Under the pieces are notes generated by a model that did no database searches, was not told where the DNA came from, and saw only the letters and a program-made list of their open reading frames with translations. A stretch of DNA of 64,000 bases from Shewanella piezotolerans WP3. Its GTDB lineage: Bacteria > Pseudomonadota > Gammaproteobacteria > Enterobacterales > Shewanellaceae. The number at the start of each line of letters is the position of its first letter. Positions within the stretch are counted from its first letter, which is position 1. The stretch spans positions 1,302,001 to 1,366,000 of the forward strand of contig NC_011566.1 in assembly GCF_000014885.1 (NCBI RefSeq), given 5' to 3'. Made by a program: the position numbers and the translations under genes. Shown in pieces: positions 17,328 to 25,233 of the stretch.

Positions 17328-18039
17328 ATGAATAACGATATTATAGAGTTTGTTCCTGACTCGATATGGCTTTGCCAGTATCCCGTTTATTACTCGGGAA
17401 TCAATTTCAACTCCCGTATGTCAATAGTTCGTTTGTTAGATGGAAGTTTGATGTTGCATTCCCCTTGCAACATTACCGAAGAATTACGAAGCCATTTCTG
17501 CTCTCGGTACTGTACGAAGTATTGTTGGCCCTGGTTCATATCATTATTTACATGTGCCTTCTGCACAAGCTGCATTCCCCAAAGCCGAGACATATATTTG
17601 TCCGGGCATAGAAACTAAACAGCCCCAGATGAAATTCGACTGGATTCTGGGCGATAAATCACCGACTGCTTGGGAAAAGGATATGGAGCAGGTGTTAGTG
17701 CGTGGTTCCCGTTTTATGTCGGAAGTTGCGTTCTTTCACAAACCAAGTAAAACATTACTTCTTGTGGACTTAATTGAAAATATTGGGGATAAAACTGAAG
17801 AAGTGGGGCTCGGGATTAAACTTTGGTGGAAAGCGGTATTTCACATGTGGAACAAGCCTCGGCCTGCTCCCGAGTATCAGATTGGGTGGAAAGACAAGAA
17901 GGCTGCAAAGCATTCATTAGAGCGGATGCTTGCGTGGGACTTTGAGCGTATTATCCTGTCCCATGGTGACCTTATTGAGAGTGATGCTAAGGCCGCTGCG
18001 CGCGAAGCATGGTCCGCTCCTCTGAGCTCTGATGCCTAA
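17328..18039 (+). pseudogene. Cassette 4: DUF4336 protein with a frameshift
   Basis: Frame 1 from ATG 17328 encodes IIEFVPDSIWLCQYPV, then RMSIVRLLDGSLMLHSPCNITEELR, up to about 17490. The protein continues in the next frame as AISALGTVRSIVGPGSYHYL and then PSAQAAFPKAETYICPG to the TAA at 18037-18039. Joined, the two parts give a complete DUF4336 protein of about 236 residues (metallo-beta-lactamase-like fold; SPNKLHH-type region replaced by GPGSYHYLH). A single extra base near 17481-17491 explains the break. It is either a real inactivating mutation or a sequencing error. The stop lies inside the next attC site. Confidence 0.8.
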
Positions 18040-18135
18040 TCAGCAGCTGCAATCTGACTCCGCAAACTGTTTATTTTTGTGCAAAAAAAACACAAAAAAC
18101 GCAAGTTCGCTACGCAGTTGAGCTGGGCGTTATAT
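18034..18135 (+). repeat. attC site 4 (least conserved)
   Basis: Begins GCCTAATCAGCAGCTGC, which partly pairs with GCAGTTGAGCTGGGCGTTA near the end; the right end is GTTATAT. The middle contains TTTTTGTGC / GCACAAAAA-like arms (18074-18100). Both cores deviate from consensus. It is supported mainly by its position directly after the cassette gene and the GGGCGTTA end. Confidence 0.6.
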
Positions 18136-18202
18136 GGTGCTCTTCCCCCTGTTTAGTAAACAGCTCCTCATCATCCCAAAAGCTTTAACTCTAACAAGCT
18201 GT

Positions 18203-18350
18203 TGTCCGATAATGAGTTAGCGACTAAAGTGGACTTGCTAGTTATTCATCTGAGTTGAGCTGTGCAAGCTTCAAAATCATGGATGATTTAGCAGAGCCTA
18301 TAGGGATATATTCACGGCGGCTTGCAAAAGCTAAATGCAGCTGAATGGTG
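18203..18350 (+). repeat. Direct repeat, unit 1
   Basis: About 148 bases with an estimated 85% identity to 18416-18563 by eye. Both contain ATCATGG(A/G)TGATTTAGC and GGGATATATTCACGGC. Non-coding. Confidence 0.75.
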
Positions 18351-18415
18351 CTTAACTGCTATATTTCCGCTTAACCTCGATACTGATCTTTCGGCTGCTC
18401 AGCCTACCTAACACC

Positions 18416-18563
18416 TGTCCAAAAACGAGTTAGTGGCTAAAGTGTGCTTGCTAGCTATTCATCTTAGTTAGGCTGTGTAAGCTTCTAAATCATGGGTGAT
18501 TTAGCTGAGCCTATGGGGATATATTCACGGCAACTTACAAAAGCTAAAGGCAGTTGAATTGCT
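18416..18563 (+). repeat. Direct repeat, unit 2
   Basis: Second copy, offset by 213 bases from unit 1, in the same orientation. The spacer between the units is not repeated. It lies beyond the last attC site, so it may be the original chromosomal flank of the array. Confidence 0.75.
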
Positions 18564-18680
18564 GTATTAAAGCAATAGTTAAAGTAATGGTTAAAGCTTT
18601 ATCAATAAGCCGAAACTTTGTTGAGTGACGCGGCTTAAGCTGAATGGTAGGGCGTAATCAGAGGGACTAGTAGAAAGGAA

Positions 18681-18705
18681 AAACCCACTCCGAAGAGTGG
18701 GCTTT
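18681..18705. terminator. Terminator-like hairpin
   Basis: CCCACTC CGAA GAGTGGG with flanking AAA / CTTT, a compact stem with a GNRA-like loop. It could end transcription from either side of the cassette region. Confidence 0.55.
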
Positions 18706-19029
18706 AAAGCTTGCTTTAACTTTTGCAGGGAAAAAGCGAACACTTTAATTATATCGCAATTGCAGTAATTTGTATCCAGTATTACTACCAGAAACTGCCT
18801 GTTTATGGGCTTATGACTGATATTTTTGAAGATTTATCACGCAAATGTATCAATCTGTTCAAGCTTTAATGCGCTTAGGATCAAATGCCTCGGTAAAACT
18901 GTCGCTATTCGGGCCTTCTAATTGCACAAAGTAGTCTTTAGCAATGAAAGATAGCAAGCTACATCAAGGGAGCGATGACACGCTTGCTATCTGTTCACCT
19001 TTTACTAAACAGGCCTTATCGCTGTCTGA
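18706..19029. other. Intergenic region downstream of alcohol dehydrogenase
   Basis: About 320 bases with no ORF that I can support. The stretch just after the dehydrogenase stop (around 18960-19020) has no clear terminator. Confidence 0.4.
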
Positions 19030-20178
19030 TTACAAAGCGTTAGTAAAGATCTGGCAGATCTCTTCATGAGTCGCTTGTTTAGGGTTAGTAAATCCACAAG
19101 CATCTTTAAGTGCGTTATCTGCAAGAGTTGGAATATCTTCAGCTTTAACACCCAGTTTAGTGAGGTTCTCTGGGATCTTCACCGCGACTGAAAGTGCTTT
19201 AATTGCTTCTAGTGCTGCGCTTGCACCTTCGGCATCACTCATTGCGCTCACTTCTACACCCATTGCCTTAGCAACATCTTTTAAGCGCTCTGGTACCACT
19301 TGTGCGTTGTAAGCTTGTACGTGTGGTAGCAGCAGTGCATTACATACACCGTGAGGTAGGTCGTAGAATCCACCTAACTGATGCGCCATAGCATGTACAT
19401 ACCCTAAGCTAGCATTATTAAATGCCATACCTGCTAGGAACTGTGCATATGCCATTTGGTCGCGTGCTTCGATGCTCTGGCCGTTTTCTACCGCTTCAAC
19501 TAGGTTACCCTTGATGAGCTCTATCGCTTTGATTGCACAGGCATCTGTAATTGGGTTCGCAGCGATTGAAACATAAGCTTCAATTGCGTGAGTCAGTGCA
19601 TCCATACCAGTTGCAGCTGTTAAGCCGGCAGGCTTAAGAAGCATGAGCTCAGGGTCATTAACTGAAAGTAGTGGTGTGGTGTTTTTGTCAACGATGGCCA
19701 TTTTTATGTGGCGTTCTTCATCGGTGATAATACAGAAACGAGTCATTTCACTCGCAGTACCGGCGGTGGTGTTGATAGCAACAAGTGGTAGCTGTGGCTT
19801 AGTAGACACATCTAGGCCTTCGTAATCTTTAATGCTGCCGCCGTTGGTTGCAACTAATGCAATGCCTTTAGCACAATCATGGGGAGAGCCACCGCCAAGA
19901 GAGATAACAAAGTCACAGCTGTTTTCTTTTAGCAATTCAAGACCGGCAACAACATTACCTGTAGTTGGGTTTGGTTGAACCCCGTCGAACACAACTGAAG
20001 CAATATCGTTGCTTGCAAGCTTGTCAGTCACTTGAGCTACTAACCCAATTTCAACTAACGGCTTGTCTGTAACAATTAGAGCATTTTTAAAGCCCAGAGT
20101 TTTGATATCACCAATCGCTTCAGTAACGGCATCTTTACCTAAGACATTGACAGAAGGGATGAAAAATTTAGCAGCCAT
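19030..20178 (-). CDS. adhB: Iron-containing (group III) alcohol dehydrogenase
   Basis: An NAD-dependent alcohol/aldehyde oxidoreductase of 382 aa, very close to Zymomonas ADH II and E. coli YiaY in length and sequence. The nucleotide-binding motif is LGGGSPHDCAK near residue 97, followed by TTAGTASEMTRFC. The metal ligands are Asp193 and His197 (GMDALTHAIEAY) and two His in MAHQLGGFYDLPHGVCN (about residues 262 and 276). The start at 20178 has AGGTGG 5 bases upstream; a GTG three codons earlier is unlikely. In vivo it would interconvert ethanol and acetaldehyde or similar substrates, in the cytoplasm. It is divergent from the glycogen cluster. Confidence 0.93.
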   Translation of the reverse strand: MAAKFFIPSVNVLGKDAVTEAIGDIKTLGFKNALIVTDKPLVEIGLVAQVTDKLASNDIASVVFDGVQPNPTTGNVVAGLELLKENSCDFVISLGGGSPHDCAKGIALVATNGGSIKDYEGLDVSTKPQLPLVAINTTAGTASEMTRFCIITDEERHIKMAIVDKNTTPLLSVNDPELMLLKPAGLTAATGMDALTHAIEAYVSIAANPITDACAIKAIELIKGNLVEAVENGQSIEARDQMAYAQFLAGMAFNNASLGYVHAMAHQLGGFYDLPHGVCNALLLPHVQAYNAQVVPERLKDVAKAMGVEVSAMSDAEGASAALEAIKALSVAVKIPENLTKLGVKAEDIPTLADNALKDACGFTNPKQATHEEICQIFTNAL

Positions 20179-20623
20179 AAAATCCACCTATAAGCTTAAT
20201 GTTAAAGTTTGTTATCTTTTCTGGTAATTAAAGTACCAACACTTGTGCGGTAAAGGTGTGATCTGGCTCTAAATTAACCTCAAATCTAGTGTAAATGACT
20301 TCAAAACTAGATCTGGGTAGCTAATTCTGTAATTTTACGACATCCGCGAGCTTAGGTTGCAGATACTGGTGCTATTGCGGCTAGGTTAAGTGCCTTATTG
20401 ATGCAGGCTTTGCGCGTTTATTGTGCAATTAGAGCGTGGTTTAAAGCTGTTTGTTAGTTTATGACGGCAAGGGGAGAATCCATATTTATATTTAAGCCGC
20501 TGATTTTCATCAACTGCTAACTGTCACCCTAATGAAATAAAACTGTCTTCAAGCTGTTACTTGTTATTGGCATGGTTACTGCTCCATCTAGAGAGTGCAT
20601 TGCTAAATTCAAGGATGAGAAGC
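20179..20623. other. Divergent promoter region, adhB / glg cluster
   Basis: 445 bases between divergent start codons. It should hold promoters for both. A TGTGATCTGGCTCTAA at about 20255 is only a half match to a CRP site. No ORF or repeat supported. Confidence 0.4.
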
Positions 20624-22984
20624 ATGGGGTTAAAAAAGTTACTGTATTTGCAAGGCGTTGGTGCTGAGTTTGTCAGCTGTAGTGGCGATAACATCGTAAC
20701 CCCAGAGCAAGATCGTATTGGTATTTTGCGCTGTATGCTGGCTAGCGCTGCACAAGAGCGATGCGAACCTGTGATGTCGGCGGAGCAGATAGACGAAAAA
20801 ATCTACCAACTTGATGCGGAGCCGTGGACTCAACGGTTGCCTTTGTTTCAACATACAAGGATAGATAATCCCGAGTTGAGTGTGTTCCTCCCTAGTGACA
20901 GTGACTCTCGATTGACGATTGAGCTGCAGTTAGAGGGCGGTGAGCCGTTTCAGTTAGGTATCGATACAGCTAAGTTTGCTGCAAACCCTCATATTGCCAA
21001 GGTTACAGGCCATTACCATGTCGATGATTGCGACTATTTGCACTATCGACTGTTGATCACTCAAGCATTGTTGGCGTCTGATATCTACTGCGGCGGTTCA
21101 TTACAAATGTCAGTTTTGCCAGATATAGGTCTGGGCTATCATCGGGTGCGCATTCGTGATCAAGCTGAGTTTGTTGAAGGTCAGTGGTTAGTCGCTCCCG
21201 TAATGAGTTACCAAAGCGGCAATACTCGTTCACCTAGCAATAGCCGTTTATGGGGGCTCAGTATTCAACTATTTAGCCTTCGCAGTGAGACGCAATGGGG
21301 CATTGGTGATTTTGCCGATTTAGCAGCGCTTATTGAGCTGGTGGCTAACGAGGGCGGCAGCTTTATTCAACTCAATCCGTTACATGCTCTGGATATTGCC
21401 AACCCTCAAGCATGTAGCCCTTATAGTCCATCTGATAGGCGCAGGCTTAACCCGCTTTATATTAACTTTGAAATGGTGCCTGAGTATTCACAGTTATTTT
21501 GCGATGTGGAGCCTAATGCTGCAGGTGCAACATCATCTGAGCTAGCCATTAAATTTAAAGCAATAAAGCGGCAGGTCAATCGTGCCGATTGGCTCGATTA
21601 TCAACTGGTAAGTCTACATAAATACCGGATTTTTAAACTGCTTTATCAGCAATTTATAGTGGCTCATGTTGAAACTAATAGTGCAAGAGGGCAGCAATTT
21701 AGTCTGTTTATTACTGATAATGGCGATAGTTTGCGGCAGTTTTGTGAGCAGCAGCTTAGTGATACCGTCGGCTTGAGTGAATTTTCTGGGCTAGATAGTC
21801 GCTTTTTTGCTTACCTGCAGTTTGTCGCTGAGCAGCAATTAAGCCAATGCCAAGCCCAAGCAAAACGATTGGGGATGGCGATTGGACTGGTTCGCGACAT
21901 GGCGGTTGGGGTGGCTTCCAATAGTGTTGAAGTTCGAGCAGATAACAGCCCTTTTTGCCAAGATGCCAGTATTGGTGCGCCGCCAGATCCATTTGCTCCC
22001 CAAGGGCAAAACTGGGGCTTAACACCCTTTGACCCTATTGCGCTAAAGCACGACGGCTATCAGCATTTTATCCAGTTATTGCGCAGTAATATGCAATCAT
22101 GCGGTGCACTGAGAATTGACCATGTTATGTCGCTACTGCGTTTGTGGTGGTGGCCAAGATCAAAAGAATTAGGTAACGGCGCCTATGTTTATTATCCACT
22201 TGATGTGTTGTTGGCTATTGTGTGTATTGAAAGTCAGCGCGCTCAATGTTTAATTATCGGTGAAGACTTAGGCCTAATTCCTCCTGAAATTGTTAGTAAA
22301 CTTGCGGCTGCGGGCGTGTTATCTAACGATCTGTTTTACTTTAGCAAAGAGGGTGATGGTTTCACCTTGCCAGCAAACTATCCAGCAGACAGTTTAATGA
22401 TGTTAGCCAATCACGATGTTCCTCCGTTATTAGCGTGGTGGCAAGCAGATGATCTGCAGCTCAGACGTAGTATCGGTCTTATTGATAATGATGAGTTGCT
22501 GCAATCGCTGATATCACAGCGTGAGTTCGATAAACAGCAGTTATTGAAATTACTGCAGGCGCAAGGTCAGTTTGACGGCAGCGATGTAAATAGCATTCAT
22601 TACCCTGAACTACTTAAGGCTTGGTTGGCGGTCACTGCTGCTGGTAACGCGCATCTTTTCAGCGTGCAACTTTTCGATTTGGTCTGTGATAACCAACCTA
22701 TTAATATCCCCGGTACCTGGCTGCAATATCCTAATTGGCAGCGCCGATTAGCACTATCTTTAACCGAGTTAGCAGCAGATAAACAAGTGCAAGGATTGCT
22801 ACTGCAGTTACAAACTTCTCGTCAGCAAGGTGTGCAGAGTGAGCGGGAAACCGATGCATATGCAAGAACACACGCCTGCACAAAAGCCAATACCACTACC
22901 ACTACCAGTACTCATCCCAATCGCACGACTTCAACACCAGCTCATGCAACTTCGTCACTACAACCAAATGGATTACCGCTATGA
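20624..22984 (+). CDS. malQ: 4-alpha-glucanotransferase (amylomaltase)
   Basis: A GH77 enzyme that transfers maltodextrin segments between glucans, cytoplasmic, about 786 aa from ATG 20624 (AAGGA 8 bases upstream; the frame is open earlier without a ribosome site). Seen motifs: LWGLSIQLFSLRSETQWGIGDF, DMAVGVASNSVEV, GAPPDPFAPQGQNWGLTPFDP, LRIDHVMSLLRLWWWP (catalytic Asp), LIIGEDLGLIPPEI (catalytic Glu) and MLANHDVPPLLAWW. The last 55 or so residues are an odd Thr/Ser/His/Gln-rich, low-complexity tail not expected in MalQ. The stop overlaps the glgB start (ATGA), so the two are translationally coupled. First gene of the glycogen cluster. Confidence 0.93.
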   Translation: MGLKKLLYLQGVGAEFVSCSGDNIVTPEQDRIGILRCMLASAAQERCEPVMSAEQIDEKIYQLDAEPWTQRLPLFQHTRIDNPELSVFLPSDSDSRLTIELQLEGGEPFQLGIDTAKFAANPHIAKVTGHYHVDDCDYLHYRLLITQALLASDIYCGGSLQMSVLPDIGLGYHRVRIRDQAEFVEGQWLVAPVMSYQSGNTRSPSNSRLWGLSIQLFSLRSETQWGIGDFADLAALIELVANEGGSFIQLNPLHALDIANPQACSPYSPSDRRRLNPLYINFEMVPEYSQLFCDVEPNAAGATSSELAIKFKAIKRQVNRADWLDYQLVSLHKYRIFKLLYQQFIVAHVETNSARGQQFSLFITDNGDSLRQFCEQQLSDTVGLSEFSGLDSRFFAYLQFVAEQQLSQCQAQAKRLGMAIGLVRDMAVGVASNSVEVRADNSPFCQDASIGAPPDPFAPQGQNWGLTPFDPIALKHDGYQHFIQLLRSNMQSCGALRIDHVMSLLRLWWWPRSKELGNGAYVYYPLDVLLAIVCIESQRAQCLIIGEDLGLIPPEIVSKLAAAGVLSNDLFYFSKEGDGFTLPANYPADSLMMLANHDVPPLLAWWQADDLQLRRSIGLIDNDELLQSLISQREFDKQQLLKLLQAQGQFDGSDVNSIHYPELLKAWLAVTAAGNAHLFSVQLFDLVCDNQPINIPGTWLQYPNWQRRLALSLTELAADKQVQGLLLQLQTSRQQGVQSERETDAYARTHACTKANTTTTTSTHPNRTTSTPAHATSSLQPNGLPL

Positions 22985-25230
22985 CTAACAATGCTCTCGA
23001 GTTTCAACATGGTATCGATGTCGCCCTGCTTAACGGTCAATATGTCGATGTGTTTGCGCTTTTAGGCATGCACAGCGGTGATGACGGAAAGTCGCTGGTT
23101 GTGCGTTGCTTTTTGCGCGGAGCTTTGGGCGTCGATGTTATCTGTATGAAAACATCGCGCAAAGTTGCCAGTTTAGACAAGCGTAATGATCAAGGGCTTT
23201 TTAGTGGGAAAATGGGCCGCAGGGTAAAACCATTTCTTTATAGATTGCGGGTGAGGTATCCGTTAGATATACAAGAAGTTATCGATCCGTATCAATTCTC
23301 GAGCCTTCTTGAAGCCGATGACCTTTATCTTTTTGGTGAAGGCCATCAACAGCAAAGTTATCAATTTTTAGGGGCTAACTGGCGGGTCAATCAAGGCGTT
23401 ACAGGTGTGCTGTTTTGTGTCTGGGCGCCGAATGCTCAGCGAGTATCACTCATTGGAGACTTTAATCACTGGGACGGCGCAGTGAACGTGATGCGCCAAC
23501 ACCTTGCTAGTGGATTGTGGGAGATTTTTATTCCCCAAGTGAGTGCTGGTGATCATTACAAGTTTGAGATAGTTGACGCTAATGGACAATGTATCGAGCG
23601 AGCTGACCCTTACGCCAAAGCGATGCAGAGTGCACCTGGAAATGCCTCTATAGTGGCTGAACAAACCCCATATGATTGGCAAGATAAGCTGTGGCTCAAA
23701 CAGCGGTGTGACAAAGTTTGGCATCAGGCGGCTATGTCAACCTACGAAGTGCACTTAGGTTCTTGGCGTCGACAAGGTGAAGATGGTGCTGATTATTTAG
23801 ATTATTCCGAGCTCATCAAGCAGCTTATTCCCTATGTGCTAGAAATGGGCTTTACCCATCTACAGCTTATGCCGTTAAGCGAATATCCATTTGATGGTTC
23901 CTGGGGGTATCAGCCTGTAGGGCTTTATGCTCCTACCTACCGTTTTGGCGATGCTAACGGATTAAAAGCCTTTATTGATGCCTGCCATCAAGCTGGAATT
24001 GCGGTATTACTTGATTGGGTTCCAGCTCACTTTCCTAAAGATCCACATGGTTTGAAGCAGTTCGACGGTACGAGTCTTTATGAGCATGATGATCCTCGCC
24101 AAGGTGAACACCCTGATTGGGACACTCTCATTTATAACTATGAACGCGGTGAGGTGCAAAGTTACCTGTTGAGCAACGCTTGCTACTGGTTAAAGGAGTT
24201 CCATTTTGATGGCTTAAGGCTTGATGCAGTGTCGTCGATGCTTTACTTAGATTACAGCCGAGAAGCGGGGCAGTGGCTACCCAATGCGTACGGTGGCCGC
24301 GAGAACTTAGCCGCGATTCGCTTTTTACAAAACCTTAATCAACGCTTGTATCAAAGCTTCCCAGGGATCTGCATGATTGCAGAAGAGTCAACGGCTTGGC
24401 CCGGAGTGACTCATATCATTGATAAGCCTTTGCAGGCACAAGAGAGCGAGCAAACAGCAAACCTTGGGTTTGGTTTTAAATGGAATATGGGCTGGATGAA
24501 TGACAGTTTAGGCTATTTAAGCCACGAGTCTATTCATCGTCGCCATCATCACCATGAGTTTAGCTTTAGCCTTGTTTATCAATACACTGAGCAGTTTATC
24601 TTGGCATTAAGCCATGACGAAGTGGTTCACGGTAAAGGCTCTTTGTTGCATAAAATGCCTGGCGATGACTGGCAAAAGTTTGCGACTTTGCGGGCGTATT
24701 ACGGCTTTATGTGGGGGCATCCGGGCAAAAAATTGCTGTTTATGGGCGGCGAATTTGCCCAGCGTGACGAATGGGATCACGATGTAAGCTTAGATTGGCA
24801 TCTACTGCAATACCCGCCGCATTTAGGCATGCAAGCGTGGGTAAAAGATTTAAACAAGCTATATAAAGCATCCTCTGCACTGTGGTTAAAGGACGATGAA
24901 GCGAGCGGTTTTAGCTGGTTAGATTGTGACAATGCCGACTCGAGTATTTTCAGTTTTATCCGCCATGGCAGCGATCCATTGGTGAGCAGCCGTGACGACT
25001 TGATTTTCGTCGTCAACATGACCCCTGAGGTACATCACGGCTTTAGAGTTGGCCTGCCTCAAGATGGTGAATATAGTGAGCAGCTTAACAGCGATAGCGC
25101 ATTTTATGGCGGTAGCGATGTGGGTAACCAAGGGGTTATCAATGCCAAGAGCTATGCATATCAAGGCTTGCCCTATAGTGCGTTGATTACGGTGCCGCCG
25201 CTAGCCTGCTTAGTTATTGGAAAGGGCTAA
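22981..25230 (+). CDS. glgB: 1,4-alpha-glucan branching enzyme
   Basis: A GH13 enzyme that makes alpha-1,6 branches in glycogen, 749 aa (E. coli 728). It has an N-terminal N1/CBM48-like region, with VLFCVWAPNAQRVSLIGDFNHWDG near residue 140, then the barrel: LMPLSEYPFDGSWGYQ, VLLDWVPAHFPKD, FDGLRLDAVSSMLYLDY (nucleophile Asp), MIAEESTAWPGV (acid/base Glu) and ALSHDEVVHGK. All catalytic residues are in place. The start ATG overlaps the malQ stop, and glgX begins 3 bases after its stop, all consistent with one operon. Confidence 0.96.
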   Translation: MTNNALEFQHGIDVALLNGQYVDVFALLGMHSGDDGKSLVVRCFLRGALGVDVICMKTSRKVASLDKRNDQGLFSGKMGRRVKPFLYRLRVRYPLDIQEVIDPYQFSSLLEADDLYLFGEGHQQQSYQFLGANWRVNQGVTGVLFCVWAPNAQRVSLIGDFNHWDGAVNVMRQHLASGLWEIFIPQVSAGDHYKFEIVDANGQCIERADPYAKAMQSAPGNASIVAEQTPYDWQDKLWLKQRCDKVWHQAAMSTYEVHLGSWRRQGEDGADYLDYSELIKQLIPYVLEMGFTHLQLMPLSEYPFDGSWGYQPVGLYAPTYRFGDANGLKAFIDACHQAGIAVLLDWVPAHFPKDPHGLKQFDGTSLYEHDDPRQGEHPDWDTLIYNYERGEVQSYLLSNACYWLKEFHFDGLRLDAVSSMLYLDYSREAGQWLPNAYGGRENLAAIRFLQNLNQRLYQSFPGICMIAEESTAWPGVTHIIDKPLQAQESEQTANLGFGFKWNMGWMNDSLGYLSHESIHRRHHHHEFSFSLVYQYTEQFILALSHDEVVHGKGSLLHKMPGDDWQKFATLRAYYGFMWGHPGKKLLFMGGEFAQRDEWDHDVSLDWHLLQYPPHLGMQAWVKDLNKLYKASSALWLKDDEASGFSWLDCDNADSSIFSFIRHGSDPLVSSRDDLIFVVNMTPEVHHGFRVGLPQDGEYSEQLNSDSAFYGGSDVGNQGVINAKSYAYQGLPYSALITVPPLACLVIGKG

Positions 25231-25233
25231 TTG

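Larger units (their letters stand above)
15748..18135 (+). mobile_element. Gene cassette array with attC sites but no integrase (CALIN)
   Basis: Four units, each a single plus-strand ORF followed within a few bases by a palindromic site of about 100 bases that begins near a TAAC or TAAT and ends GGGCGTTA. This is the layout of integron cassettes and their attC sites, similar in form to Vibrio-type repeats. The ORFs are unrelated to each other: exported protein, small cassette protein, RidA and broken DUF4336. No intI gene or attI is present in the window, so this is a cluster of attC sites lacking the integrase. The left boundary coincides with an IS110-family stub. Confidence 0.82.
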
